Notes: generated by a model not told the origin, from the sequence alone. Positions 1 through 9,024 are shown, numbered from the stretch's first letter. The stretch is 64,000 bases of DNA from JBHELB01 sp041859045 (GCA_041859045.1 JBHELB010000027.1:62001-126000), one strand, 5' to 3'. Numbers and translations: made by a program.

Positions 1-2068
1 CGATACCGATAGGGACGGCGTTTCAGATGGGGACGAGGCGCGGAATGGCACGGATCCGGCGGATTCGACGGACCCTTCTCCCGCGCCAATTGTTGTCGGT
101 TTCGTGCTGGCGAACGGCGCGGAAGAGACGACTTCGCTCACGGTAACGCTGGACAACACATGCCTGAACGCGCCGACGCAGTACATGGCGTCGAGTTCGG
201 CGGACTTCGCGGGCGGGACATGGCAGGACTATACGGAAGCACCCTCCTTCCGTCTGCCGAATGTGGCGGGCACGCTGCAGGCTTACTTCAAAGCGCGCAA
301 TACGTACGGCGAGTCGAGCGTTGTCAGCGACGCGATCGTGCATACACCCGGTTACGTGTTCGAGCGCGCGTGGCCAACTATCGAGCGCGCGTGGGCGTTT
401 TCCGGGCCGCTTAGTGTGGATGTCGATACGGCCGGCAATGCGTATGTCGCGGACACCTACAACGGGCTCGTCAAGAAGTTCGCGCCCGACGGCACGCTGC
501 TAACGTCATGGGGACGGGGGGGCAACGGACATGTCGCGCCCGTGGGCATTGCGGTAGACGCCACGGGGAACGTCTACGTATCGGACCTCGCTCTAGACTT
601 AATTAGGAAGTATGCCCCGGACGGCACATATCTGCGGACGCTCACACCGCCGGAAGGGGTGTTGCCGCGCGTTGAGTACTATCCTGAACGGCTCGCTGTC
701 GATGGCTCGGGTTACGTCTATGCCTTATACCCTTCTTACCATTTCGCCTACACTGGCCCGCGTGTTGTGAAGTTTACTCCAGCAGGCGATTATCTCGCCA
801 GTTGGGACGTCGGAGTCACTACTCCAACCGTCTATGTGCCGACGGGCGACATTGTCGTGGACGGTTTGGGCAATGTGTACGTCTCGGAGGTGGCCACCAA
901 TCGCGTCAAGAAGTTCACCAATACCGGGACGTTGCTGACGGAGTGGGGCGCAAAGGGAACAGGGAACGGCGAGTTTCGATATCCGGACGGAATCGCGGTG
1001 GACGCCTCGGGGAACGTCTATGTCGCCGACAGCAGCAATCAACGGATTCAGGTGTTTACTGGTCAAGGAGAGTTTTTGAAGGTCTGGCCGGCCGCGAACG
1101 GCTTCACATTCCCTTCCGGCATCGCGTTAGATCCCTCCGGCACGTTGTATGCCGTGGACCCTTTTATGGGGGCGGTTCATCGTTTCGCTTCGGACGGGAC
1201 GCAGCTTTCCTCGTGGGCGAATGGCGGCTCGCAGGAGGGGCAGTTCCTATATCCTCAGTGTGTGGCGCTGGACGCGTCGGATAACGTCTACGTGACGGAC
1301 AACTACAACTGTCGTGTTCAGAAGTTTGCGCCGGATGGGACTTTCTTGAGCGCCTGGGGGGAGAAAGGCACCGGCGCGGGTCAGTTTACCGAAGGAGTCC
1401 GGATTGCGGTGAGCGCGGCCGGGCGAGTATACGCCACCAATCGCCGGTCGCCGCTGATACAGCAGTTCACGCTTGATGGTGTGTTCTTGACCGAGTGGCA
1501 GGCGGAAGAGCCCAGCGACGTCGAGCCCTACACGTTCCGATCGCTTGCGGCCGGTTCAGACGGGAGCGTATATATCAGTGTCGAGCGATCTCGCGCGAGC
1601 GAATACTGCCAGAAATTCCTCGTGCCAGGACAAGCGCTTTTTACTGCGGACGGTACAGGTGGGCTCCTGGGAAAACTCTCCGGGCCCCGAGGGCTGGCGG
1701 TGAACAGTAGCGCAAGTATATACATCGCCGAGTACAGCGCGCATCGCGTGCGCATACTCGGAACCGACGGAACATCGTTGGGGGCGCTGGGCGACGGGCA
1801 GGGTAGCGCGATCGGCAAGCTCCAGTGGCCAAGCGGCGTCGCGGTCGATTCGCTGGATCAGATCTATGTCGCCGACACCGGAAACAACCGGGTTCAGAAG
1901 TTCTCGTCCACCGGCGCGCTGATGGCGGTATTCGGCGAGCGCGGTTCTGAGGAGGGCATGTTTCAAGAGCCTCGGAACGTAGCGGTCGATTCGGTGGGCA
2001 ACGTCTACATCGCCGACGCTAAAAACCACCGGATTCAGAAGTTCCGTCCGAATGGACAGCAGAGGTAG
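1..2068 (+). CDS. NHL-repeat beta-propeller protein, 5' end outside window
   Basis: The frame is open from base 2, so the gene starts upstream; 688 codons are visible. The first visible residues (DTDRDGVSDGDEARNGTDP) are a thrombospondin type 3-like calcium-binding repeat. A short beta-sandwich-like linker follows, then about twelve NHL-type blades of 42-50 residues, each opening with VDxxGNVYVAD and followed by NRVQKFxxxGxxLxxWG. Twelve blades would make two six-bladed propellers. Such proteins are usually secreted or surface-bound and bind proteins or sugars; no catalytic motif is visible. The GTG at 104 is internal and is not the start. It ends with TAG at 2066 and no close downstream gene follows. 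Confidence 0.85.
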   Translation, partial: DTDRDGVSDGDEARNGTDPADSTDPSPAPIVVGFVLANGAEETTSLTVTLDNTCLNAPTQYMASSSADFAGGTWQDYTEAPSFRLPNVAGTLQAYFKARNTYGESSVVSDAIVHTPGYVFERAWPTIERAWAFSGPLSVDVDTAGNAYVADTYNGLVKKFAPDGTLLTSWGRGGNGHVAPVGIAVDATGNVYVSDLALDLIRKYAPDGTYLRTLTPPEGVLPRVEYYPERLAVDGSGYVYALYPSYHFAYTGPRVVKFTPAGDYLASWDVGVTTPTVYVPTGDIVVDGLGNVYVSEVATNRVKKFTNTGTLLTEWGAKGTGNGEFRYPDGIAVDASGNVYVADSSNQRIQVFTGQGEFLKVWPAANGFTFPSGIALDPSGTLYAVDPFMGAVHRFASDGTQLSSWANGGSQEGQFLYPQCVALDASDNVYVTDNYNCRVQKFAPDGTFLSAWGEKGTGAGQFTEGVRIAVSAAGRVYATNRRSPLIQQFTLDGVFLTEWQAEEPSDVEPYTFRSLAAGSDGSVYISVERSRASEYCQKFLVPGQALFTADGTGGLLGKLSGPRGLAVNSSASIYIAEYSAHRVRILGTDGTSLGALGDGQGSAIGKLQWPSGVAVDSLDQIYVADTGNNRVQKFSSTGALMAVFGERGSEEGMFQEPRNVAVDSVGNVYIADAKNHRIQKFRPNGQQR

Positions 2069-2085
2069 AGGGAGAAAAGCGCCAG

Positions 2086-2120
2086 ACGCGGCTCCAAACA
2101 AAAACGGCGAGGAGCCGCGT
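2086..2120 (+). terminator. hairpin after the NHL gene, possible weak terminator
   Basis: A 10-bp perfect stem (2086-2095 with 2111-2120) and a 15-nt loop start 18 nt after the stop codon. No T tract follows. The right arm, extended to 2108-2120, can instead pair over 13 bp with 2204-2216, so two folds compete. A Rho-independent role is uncertain. Confidence 0.35.
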
Positions 2121-2653
2121 CGAGATTACTCAAGTCATTCGGCCACCAAACCTGGCGCCTTTTTCCAGCCCTCAGCGGGGCTCTCTCGCTAAGTCACTCT
2201 CGTACGCGGCTCCTCGAGCCATCTTTATTTTACCATCGGGGGGCGAAAAAGGCAAGGCGATCTCAGAGTCTGAAGGCGGCGACCCCGCTTGCCGCGTGGC
2301 CATGAAATGTGGTTCTGGAACTCGTTCATGCGTCACTTTGGGATTGCTCAATAGACGGTATGCGCCCTTCAACGCCGTGGGCTCTCCCTCGGCCCGGGGA
2401 AATGTACCACGCGGATTCTCCCGAATACAGCCTCCACCTCCACCAAACGACGCTGCAATCGCAAACCACACAAGGCAGCGCCCCAAAATTGTTGACGCGC
2501 CCAAATCATCGGTTCCATAACAGTCCTCCTGGCAATAGCTTAGCCAGGAGATACTATATGCGGCGTCTGGGGTCCGCCCAAAGCGCAATATGTGGGTAAT
2601 GACAAGAGCACTCGGGGCGAGGGGGAAAGCAGCGCTACCTCAAAGCTTGGTGC
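2121..2653. other. non-coding stretch with one perfect hairpin
   Basis: No convincing gene was found in these ~530 bases; open frames on either strand lack Shine-Dalgarno sites and protein-like composition. The only clear structure is an 8-bp perfect inverted repeat, 2526-2533 with 2543-2550, with a 9-nt loop. Confidence 0.5.
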
Positions 2654-3541
2654 TTAGTCAGTTTTTAGAGAATTCAAATGTTGAGTCTTTTGCTCTGTCT
2701 CCTTCAGAATTCTCTCTTTCAACGGGGCAATCGTCGTGGTCTCCGTCAAAAGTTTGGACAACGCAGCCAAGCTCTCGGCCGAGTCTCCATAGGCATTGAC
2801 TATGAATGAGGATGTGGTCTCTTGAACAGTTGTACGCAAATCATTTACTCCACTCTGCCACTTGTGCCATCGGTTTATTTCCGGAACCCACGTGCTGATC
2901 GTCGTGAAACCTGTTGGACTTTCTTTGTCCACAACGGCGACTTCCCAGAAATTTACCGCCGAGGGGTCCCAAACTTTTTCAACTCTTTCACATAGGCCGA
3001 TCAAACTCCTCGCAACTCGCTCTCTGCGCTGCGACCAATCCGGTTCCTTCGAGCATAGTCGAACGTAGTCATAGGCAAGTCCACCCGCTCTATGCAGAGA
3101 GCCGGCGGCAGAACGAGAATCGATGGAGTCTTCCTTGTTTGGATAACAATGCTGCACCACCTCGATCGTTTTGTCGAAAAGCCATCGCGTCTCTTCCGGC
3201 AATGGGACTCCGGTGTAGCGCCGGTCTTTTTCAGTTTGCCTATGCCTTTCATCCGAAATTTCTTTAAACACTCGGCGACTCAGCGTTCCCATAATTGTTC
3301 CGTAAACTACCTTGTCTTTAGCGAGCCATTCCCGGTCCAGCCTTTCCGCCGTCGACTTGATCACATCGAGGGTTAGAGGAGACGGTAACGCCTTGATAGC
3401 ATCGATTTCCTTTTTTGCGGGGGGCTCTTCGAAGGCATCATCCCTGTAAGCCCACGTGGGGACGTCCAGGTATTTTTGTGGAATTTCGGGAGCACAGAGG
3501 GTGAACGAAATTCCCGCTACGCATAGACTTATCAATGTCAT
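2654..3541 (-). CDS. unknown exported protein
   Basis: This gene encodes 295 residues. The frame extends upstream to 3643, but the ATG at 3541 has AAGGAG 7 nt in front of it and begins a typical signal peptide (MTLISLCVAGISFTLCA, probable cleavage near residue 17), so I chose it. The mature part is hydrophilic and probably helical, with many Lys/Glu/Arg and only four or so cysteines. I recognise no domain. The GC content is lower and the codon use looser than in neighbouring genes. Together with a mobile-type element immediately upstream (3697-4146), this hints at an accessory gene. No operon partner is visible. Confidence 0.6.
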   Translation of the reverse strand: MTLISLCVAGISFTLCAPEIPQKYLDVPTWAYRDDAFEEPPAKKEIDAIKALPSPLTLDVIKSTAERLDREWLAKDKVVYGTIMGTLSRRVFKEISDERHRQTEKDRRYTGVPLPEETRWLFDKTIEVVQHCYPNKEDSIDSRSAAGSLHRAGGLAYDYVRLCSKEPDWSQRRERVARSLIGLCERVEKVWDPSAVNFWEVAVVDKESPTGFTTISTWVPEINRWHKWQSGVNDLRTTVQETTSSFIVNAYGDSAESLAALSKLLTETTTIAPLKERILKETEQKTQHLNSLKTD

Positions 3542-3756
3542 AATACAGCTCCTTACATAAAGTCGCTTCCTCGTTTTCTCGTTCCTAACTTCTACTTGCG
3601 GGCGTTTTTCCTGAAGCTGCGCTTCGGTTCCCCACATGGTCATGCCACATGCTATAGTACGCCCATACGCTCGCGTTATGCATTCACAAAATCAGACAGG
3701 GCAATCGCACTAAAATTTGCCTTTGTATTTCTCAGAGCGCCGCCCCGGCGCGGCCC

Positions 3757-4095
3757 GTAGCGCCCGGCCTCCGTGTCGGGCGTCTTCGTCTTCAGCCCCG
3801 GAGGGGCGATTGACTGTAGCCCAGCGATTTATCGCTGGGTTTCCGACGCAAAAGGGAAAAGAGTGCCGTAGGCACGGTTGAAGCGCTTGGCGAAAACCTT
3901 CAATCGTGCCTACGGGACTTCTTTTTTAGGGGCACGGGATCCCAGCACTGAAGTGCTGGGCTACAATCAATCGTCCCTGCGGGACTGAAGGATGCGCGAT
4001 ACATGGACATTTCTTCGAAGGCGGTCATGCGGCGCTACGGCATTGCTCCTGCGGCCACAAAGACGAAGACGCCCTGCATGGAGGCCGGGCGCTAC
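3757..4095. repeat. inner imperfect inverted repeat, 36-bp arms
   Basis: The arms at 3757-3792 and 4060-4095 are reverse complements with three mismatches. They enclose the palindromic core of the MITE-like element and could fold a transcript of this region into a long cruciform. Confidence 0.8.
3795..3985. repeat. cluster of short palindromes (GTAGCCCAG...CTGGG type)
   Basis: Palindromes read directly are: 3795-3807; 3820-3839 (CCCAGCGAT/ATCGCTGGG); 3863-3875 (GTGCCGTAGGCAC); 3941-3960 (CCCAGCACTGAAGTGCTGGG); and 3973-3985 (GTCCCTGCGGGAC). The 3820 and 3941 units are in opposite orientation and share the GTAGCCCAG edge, as do the units at 55927 and 56088. This looks like a dispersed REP-like family. 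Confidence 0.7.
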
Positions 4096-4156
4096 GAGTC
4101 ACGTGCTCAGGCAGATGAGAGGGCTGGTTTTAGAGCGATTGCCCTGCAAAATCAGA

Positions 4157-4444
4157 CGGCACCACTCCGCGCTCGGGATTGACGCGTTTCCGGGTTCAAG
4201 GGCACGGGAAAAACGTTCACACCACATCCAGAACAAACGCATGGCGGCCTCGGAGAGGTCCCAATGTCATCTCTCATCCGGTCCCGGTGCCGGACGAGGC
4301 ATACTACGGGAACGCGATTCCATATCTTCTTCTCTACTCTTTCGCCATTTCCCTTCATCTGGTCCATCCGCGGATCGTCTTTTCCGGAACGGTCCGCGCC
4401 ATGTGAAAAATGGACAGGGAGCAGATAGTCGATTTGCTGTGGCG
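4157..4444. other. no gene seen
   Basis: This is the gap between the right target duplication of the MITE-like element and the end of the TPR gene. Open frames here lack ribosome sites and recognisable content, and no terminator is evident. Confidence 0.4.
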
Positions 4445-4924
4445 TTATTCCTTGCCGGCAACTGCCAGCCGCGCTTCGAGTCGGGCACGCAGCGGGGTAA
4501 GTGGAGGGAACTGCGCGAGTTGTTCTAGCAGACGCGGGGCGTGGGGCGCGGCGGCCTCGAGCGCGGCGAGGGCCTTCGACTCGTCGGGCTCGGGGTGGGT
4601 CATGTAGAACAGGGCGAGGTCGAGGTAGCCCTCGGGATTGCGCGGCTCGAGGTCCGCGCCGAAACGAAGATGCTCCTCGGCGGCGGCGTAGTCGCCTTTC
4701 ATGCGCAGGACGGACCCGAGCATGCGGCGCGCCACGGCGGAACTCGGCGCGGTCTTGACGCAGTGTTGAAACGCCTTCTCCGCTGTCGCGAGGTCCTGTT
4801 GCTCGAGCGCGGCCATGCCCTGGCGCCACGCCTGGCCGGCGCGGCGTCCGGCAGTCCACTGCCGAACCCACGCGCCGACCATCAGCGCGAACGCACTTAT
4901 CACGAAAAACGTCATCATGGACAA
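4445..4924 (-). CDS. membrane-anchored TPR protein
   Basis: This 159-residue protein opens with one hydrophobic segment (about residues 3-19, FFVISAFALMVGAWV). It is followed by two to three TPR-like helical pairs (for example AWRQGMAALEQQDLATAEKA and MKGDYAAAEEHLRFGADLEP). TPR repeats are scaffolds for protein contacts, and the single N-terminal segment would tether them to the membrane. It lies 7 nt after the GH38 gene on the same strand, so the two are probably cotranscribed. No enzymatic motif is present and the specific partner is unknown. Confidence 0.75.
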   Translation of the reverse strand: MSMMTFFVISAFALMVGAWVRQWTAGRRAGQAWRQGMAALEQQDLATAEKAFQHCVKTAPSSAVARRMLGSVLRMKGDYAAAEEHLRFGADLEPRNPEGYLDLALFYMTHPEPDESKALAALEAAAPHAPRLLEQLAQFPPLTPLRARLEARLAVAGKE

Positions 4925-4931
4925 CGTCGCA

Positions 4932-7724
4932 TCACTTCGTCACGAGCCGCAGCGTCACAATCTTCTTCGGTTTCACGCGCACGGCGACGGAACGCCCCGC
5001 CGGCTTGAGCACGGCCACGCGTTTCTCCTCGAGGCTGAGTTCCTCGGCGGACTTCAGCGTCGCGCCGCAGGTGACCTTGCCGCGGATCTCTTTCTCCGTC
5101 GGGTTGAACAGGCGCACGACAAGGCCCTTGCCGTCTTCCGCGCGCTTGAGCGCGCTGAGCACAAGACCCGACGGCGCAACTTCGAGGAAGCTATGCCGCG
5201 GCGGCAGACCCTTGCCCGCGTACGGCCCGGCCTGCGCCAATTCGAGCGGCGTCGAGAGCGCTTCGGCCTCGCGTTGCACCTCGGCGGCGTCCCACGCGCC
5301 CGCGTGCGGGTAGATGCGGTACTCGAATTGATGCTCGCCGGGGCACTGTGACAGCGTCATTTCCGGATGCTGCTCCCAGCGCCAGCTTACGGTCGTCAGC
5401 GACACTTCATACGCGCGCATCAGCGTGACGATGATGCTGCGGTCCGGCGTCGAGGTCACTTGGTACTCGCGCAGGCCGTGGTTGATGATCGCCAGGCCTG
5501 TCTTGCCGTCGCTCACGTCCACAAAGCGTTGCATCGGGAACGTCGCGTAGTCGCAGTTATGCCAGGGATGCTCCGGTCCGCAGACGATGTCGCGCGCGAC
5601 GACGTCGAACGCGCTCTCCGCGTGGCAGACCTTGGCTTTCGTGCGGCGCGACGGGAAGACCACACGCAGGCGGTGGTTGCGGGCTTCGTTGGAGTACGTT
5701 GTGACGACGTCGAGCGCCTTCGCGCCTTTGCGCAGCGTCACGCGCGAGGTAATCGTCAGCGGCACCAACTCGCCCGAGCGCCGCGCGTTGTTTGGATGGC
5801 CGTCGAGACGCTTCCACGAATCGCCGCCCTCTTCGTTCAAGCCCGTGGGCACCATCATGCGGTACGTCACGCAGTAGCGCGCCAGCAGCGGGCCGTTCTC
5901 TTCGAGGGTGATCGTCACGGGGAATCCTGAACTCGACAGAATCTGGTCGCGGCCCGGCTCGACGTGCATCCACGCCGGACCGCCCTCGCCGCCGTCCTCA
6001 AACGAGTGCAAGTCGCGGTACGTCTCGCCTGTCGCCTTGTGCGTCATGGTGAACGTGCCGTCCGACTCGATCCGCACGCGCAGGTGCTCGTTTTCCATCG
6101 TGTTCGGCCCCGCCACGATGCTGCCGCGCGCGAACTCCGCCGTCTTGTCGAGCCGCAGCGTTTGAAGACCCATCGCGGGCACGTCTTTCGCGTCGATATG
6201 CACCGTCACGCGATCCGTGTCCATCATCATCGGCGCATCGTAGGCGTGGTTGACGACCGTCATCAGCGGGTGTCGGCTGCCCGGCTGCGCCGCCACGGGC
6301 TTGCGCGTCACGGCGTCCACAAATGCGAACTCGCGCACGTTCATGTTGCGCGGAATATCGAGCACCGCCGTCAACACTTCGCTACGGCCATACGGCGACG
6401 CGTTGAACACCGACACCAACACATCGTCCTGCGCGGCCTTGGAATTGTCCACGCGAAGCTGCACCTCTTGCAGCGCGCGCCGCTTCACCGACTTCGCAAT
6501 ATTCACGACCTGACGCAGGCGGTGCATCATGTCTTGCTCGATGTCGTCCACGCCGCTGCCCGCAATGCTGTCGTGCGCGTGGCCCGAGAGTAGCGTCTTC
6601 CACGCGAGGTCGAGCAGCGACTGCGGGTACTCCGCGCCAAGCGTCCACGCGAGCGCCGCATACGGCTCGGCCCAGCGTTGAAGCAGGTATTCCGCGTGCG
6701 CGTTGAGGCGCTTCATGCGCGTGCGGCTCGACAACACGTCGCTGTAGAGATGGACGCGCCCGGCCATCAATTTCGGCACGCGCCGCTCGCCCGAATACAC
6801 CTTCAGATTCTTGACCGCCTTCTTCACCTTCGCGATGTAGTCGGGCAACGTGCTGTGGAATACCACGTCGTCCTTGAGGACTTTGCTCGCTTCCTCGATC
6901 AGTTTCAGCTCGACGCGGTCCGGCATGCTGCTGTCGTGACCGCTCATGAACGCGAGGTACGGTGTCGTCGCGACGTTGATTTCCATCTCCCGCAGGCGCT
7001 TCGCGCACTCGGCCACGCGCGCCTTATCGAAGCCCAGCGGCGGGTCCAGCACCAGGTGATGCAGCGCGGCGTCCGTGGGATTTGCCAAGTGGAACGGCAG
7101 GCCGCCGCGCGTCCACTCGTACAGCCGGTCCGTCGGCGTTTCGCCCAGCACGACCGGGCGATAGACCTGGTAGTAGAAGTTGTACCGCGCCGCCGAACTC
7201 ATCTGCGACGCGAGCAGCCGCGTGCCGTCCGCGCCCTCAAAGATAAACTCGTTCGGGGTGTTCTTCGTAACGCCGTGGTAGAACAAGATCGTGTCGATGC
7301 CGAACCCCGCGTAAATCTGCGGCATCTGGGAGTTTTGTCCATAGCCGAACGGCGTGTAGCCGATCTTCATGACACCGCCGTATTCCTTCGCGACGCGATG
7401 GCCCATCAGCAGGTTGCGCGCGATCGACTCGCCATTGACGCAGAAACCCTCCGGCGCGGTGTACCACGGGCCGATGAAAAGACGGCCCGCCTTGACGTGC
7501 TTGACGATGGTGTCGCGCTTTTCCGGGCGAACCTCGAGGTAGTCCTCGATCGGAATGGTCTGACTATCCAGCAAGAACGACCGGTATTTCGGCTCTTTGT
7601 CCAGGATATCGAGCAGCGCATCGAAGAATTCCATCAGCATGATGCGCGTTTCCTGGAAATTGCACAGCCACTCGCGGTCCCAGTGGGTGTTTGAGATGAC
7701 ATGGATTTCATGCGTCTTTTTCAT
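4932..7724 (-). CDS. glycoside hydrolase family 38 (alpha-mannosidase-like) with altered active site
   Basis: This gene encodes 930 residues. I chose the ATG at 7724 because AAAAGGGA lies 7 nt upstream and the protein then opens with the GH38 metal site (SNTHWDREW, H14 and D16). The family layout is clear: GPWYTAPEGFCVNGES near 85-100, MSGHD near 260, SGHAHDSIAGS near 380 (His/Asp of the zinc and active site), and a long beta-sandwich C-terminal half. Family members cleave alpha-mannosides. The segment that normally reads GYxPDxFGxxxQMPQ and carries the nucleophile Asp reads GYTPFGYGQNSQMPQ here, with Phe126 in its place. The fold is secure, but catalysis as a normal mannosidase is doubtful. 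No signal peptide is seen, so it is probably cytoplasmic. Confidence 0.9.
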   Translation of the reverse strand: MKKTHEIHVISNTHWDREWLCNFQETRIMLMEFFDALLDILDKEPKYRSFLLDSQTIPIEDYLEVRPEKRDTIVKHVKAGRLFIGPWYTAPEGFCVNGESIARNLLMGHRVAKEYGGVMKIGYTPFGYGQNSQMPQIYAGFGIDTILFYHGVTKNTPNEFIFEGADGTRLLASQMSSAARYNFYYQVYRPVVLGETPTDRLYEWTRGGLPFHLANPTDAALHHLVLDPPLGFDKARVAECAKRLREMEINVATTPYLAFMSGHDSSMPDRVELKLIEEASKVLKDDVVFHSTLPDYIAKVKKAVKNLKVYSGERRVPKLMAGRVHLYSDVLSSRTRMKRLNAHAEYLLQRWAEPYAALAWTLGAEYPQSLLDLAWKTLLSGHAHDSIAGSGVDDIEQDMMHRLRQVVNIAKSVKRRALQEVQLRVDNSKAAQDDVLVSVFNASPYGRSEVLTAVLDIPRNMNVREFAFVDAVTRKPVAAQPGSRHPLMTVVNHAYDAPMMMDTDRVTVHIDAKDVPAMGLQTLRLDKTAEFARGSIVAGPNTMENEHLRVRIESDGTFTMTHKATGETYRDLHSFEDGGEGGPAWMHVEPGRDQILSSSGFPVTITLEENGPLLARYCVTYRMMVPTGLNEEGGDSWKRLDGHPNNARRSGELVPLTITSRVTLRKGAKALDVVTTYSNEARNHRLRVVFPSRRTKAKVCHAESAFDVVARDIVCGPEHPWHNCDYATFPMQRFVDVSDGKTGLAIINHGLREYQVTSTPDRSIIVTLMRAYEVSLTTVSWRWEQHPEMTLSQCPGEHQFEYRIYPHAGAWDAAEVQREAEALSTPLELAQAGPYAGKGLPPRHSFLEVAPSGLVLSALKRAEDGKGLVVRLFNPTEKEIRGKVTCGATLKSAEELSLEEKRVAVLKPAGRSVAVRVKPKKIVTLRLVTK

Positions 7725-7896
7725 AAGTGTGTCCCTTTTATGCGGCGTGCGCGAAACATCGATGCTGACCACAAAGGCGGTATTCTTGGCGATCGGCGAA
7801 GGGAAGTCAAACCGCTTTATTCTGCGGCTTTTTTTGGGGCCCCGAAGCATCTCTCGAACACATTTTCAGAGGGGCGGCGTGCGCCTCAACAAACGC

Positions 7897-7928
7897 CGCG
7901 GGGGAATCCCAACAGGAATTCCCCCGCG
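7897..7928 (-). terminator. terminator of the rplJ-rplL operon
   Basis: An inverted repeat at 7897-7910 with 7915-7928 (13 of 14 pairs, 4-nt loop) lies about 40 nt beyond the rplL stop. On the minus strand it is followed by a moderately T-rich tract (GCGTTTGTTG). Confidence 0.7.
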
Positions 7929-7970
7929 AAACAGACTCAAGACAGCACCGCGGTTAGGCGGCCGTCTCGA

Positions 7971-8363
7971 CTATTTGCCCTTCAGCTCGATCGTCGCGCC
8001 GACTTCTTCGAGCTTGGCCTTGACATCCTTCGCCTCGTCCTCGCTCACGCCTTCCTTGACGGCCTTCGGAGCGCCATCCACGAGGTCCTTGGCTTCCTTC
8101 AGGCCCAGGCCGGTCAGCTCGCGCACGACCTTGATGACTTTGATCTTCTCGGCGCCGGCGCTGGCCAACACGACGTCGAACGACGTCGGACCTTCGTCTT
8201 CCGCCGCAGCCGCGCCGCCACCCATCATCGGCATCGCGCCCATCATCATCGGGGCCGCCGCCGTCACGCCAAACTTCTCTTCAAGCGCCTTCACCAGCTC
8301 GCTCAACTCAAGCACGGACAGATCGGCGATCTGGTCGATAATCGTCGTCAGCTTATCAGACAT
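7971..8363 (-). CDS. rplL: 50S ribosomal protein L7/L12
   Basis: This protein has 130 residues, a normal length. The N-terminal dimerisation domain (DKLTTIIDQIADLSVLELSELVKALEEKFGV) is followed by an Ala/Met/Gly-rich hinge. The conserved C-terminal domain follows (KIKVIKVVRELTGLGLKEAKDLVDGAP...KAKLEEVGATIELKGK). It forms the ribosomal stalk that recruits translation factors. I chose the ATG at 8363 over one three codons upstream because GGAGGA lies 10 nt before it. It is 39 nt downstream of rplJ in the standard order. Confidence 0.97.
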   Translation of the reverse strand: MSDKLTTIIDQIADLSVLELSELVKALEEKFGVTAAAPMMMGAMPMMGGGAAAAEDEGPTSFDVVLASAGAEKIKVIKVVRELTGLGLKEAKDLVDGAPKAVKEGVSEDEAKDVKAKLEEVGATIELKGK

Positions 8364-8402
8364 GGTTCTCAAATCCTCCAGTTATCCTTGGGCACGCCGC
8401 AA

Positions 8403-8930
8403 TTACGCAGCGGCTCCGCCTTCTTTCTGTTTCTTGACCTGATCCAACACATTGACCAGGTTACGCGGCAGCGCGCTCAACGCGCCCACCAGGTTCTGCA
8501 TCGGCGCGGCAATCGTGCCCACCACCTGACTCAGCAGCACCTCGCGCGGCGGCAGATCCGCCAGCGCCTGCAACTGCTTCGCGGTAATCACGCGACCTTC
8601 CAGAACGCCGCCCAGCATTTCCACCTTCGGCGTTTCTTTGTTGAAATCGCGCAAAATCTTGGCCGGCGTGACCGGGTCCTTCGAAAAGGCCCAGCCCGTC
8701 GGGCCGTCCATAAACGACGCGGCGGCGCCGAGACCTAGCTCGTCCAGGACGCGCTTGGCCAACGTGTTCTTGTACACCTTGTACCGCACCGACTGCCCGC
8801 GCAGTTTCGCGCGCAACGACGTCGCCTGTTCGGCGTTGATTCCGACATACTTGGTCAGCACGCAAATCTGACTGTCCGCGATGCGCTCGCGCAGCTCGTT
8901 TACGGCCTCAATCTTTTCTGGCTTCGGCAA
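8403..8930 (-). CDS. rplJ: 50S ribosomal protein L10
   Basis: This 175-residue protein is the stalk base that binds 23S rRNA and carries L7/L12 dimers on its C-terminal helix. The family patterns are visible: KIEAVNELRERI near the start, YKVYKNTLAKRVLDE in the middle, and a Lys/Gln-rich, Ala-ended tail. The start is TTG at 8930, preceded by GGGGGTGAT at 6-7 nt spacing; no better ATG exists. An L10 leader and an intrinsic terminator lie directly upstream, which fits autoregulation of rplJ-rplL. Confidence 0.96.
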   Translation of the reverse strand: MPKPEKIEAVNELRERIADSQICVLTKYVGINAEQATSLRAKLRGQSVRYKVYKNTLAKRVLDELGLGAAASFMDGPTGWAFSKDPVTPAKILRDFNKETPKVEMLGGVLEGRVITAKQLQALADLPPREVLLSQVVGTIAAPMQNLVGALSALPRNLVNVLDQVKKQKEGGAAA

Positions 8931-8961
8931 ATTCGATCACCCCCTTTCTCCGAAGTCTCGC

Positions 8962-9001
8962 CAAAAACAAAACGCCCCGCAAGGTCCAAAGACGTTGCGG
9001 G
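8962..9001 (-). terminator. attenuator hairpin upstream of rplJ
   Basis: On the minus strand a CCCGCAA/TTGCGGG stem (8995-9001 with 8976-8982) is followed by GCGTTTTGTTTTTGG. This is a classic Rho-independent terminator 30 nt before the rplJ ribosome site. Its position inside the leader implies transcription attenuation rather than end of a gene. Confidence 0.8.
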
Positions 9002-9024
9002 ACGCAATAACTCTCGCTACTCGT

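Larger units (their letters stand above)
3687..4156. mobile_element. MITE-like element, 450 bp, with terminal inverted repeats and 10-bp target duplication
   Basis: The element spans 3697-4146. Its ends are 19-bp inverted repeats matching at 18 positions (3697-3715 CAGGGCAATCGCACTAAAA; 4128-4146). It is bounded exactly by the direct repeat CAAAATCAGA at 3687-3696 and 4147-4156, which reads as a target-site duplication. A second, inner pair of arms (3757-3792 with 4060-4095) matches at 33 of 36 positions. The core carries several short palindromes listed separately. No transposase frame fits inside, so it would have to be moved in trans. A 10-bp duplication would suit IS4-type transposases; that link is inference. 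Confidence 0.75.

Noticed and set aside
2172..2588. Possible 138-codon gene on the minus strand
   Set aside because: There is no ribosome site, the composition is not protein-like, and it crosses a perfect hairpin.
3992..4528. Possible plus-strand gene over the right arm of the MITE-like element
   Set aside because: It runs through inverted-repeat arms and the target duplication and into the antisense of the TPR gene.
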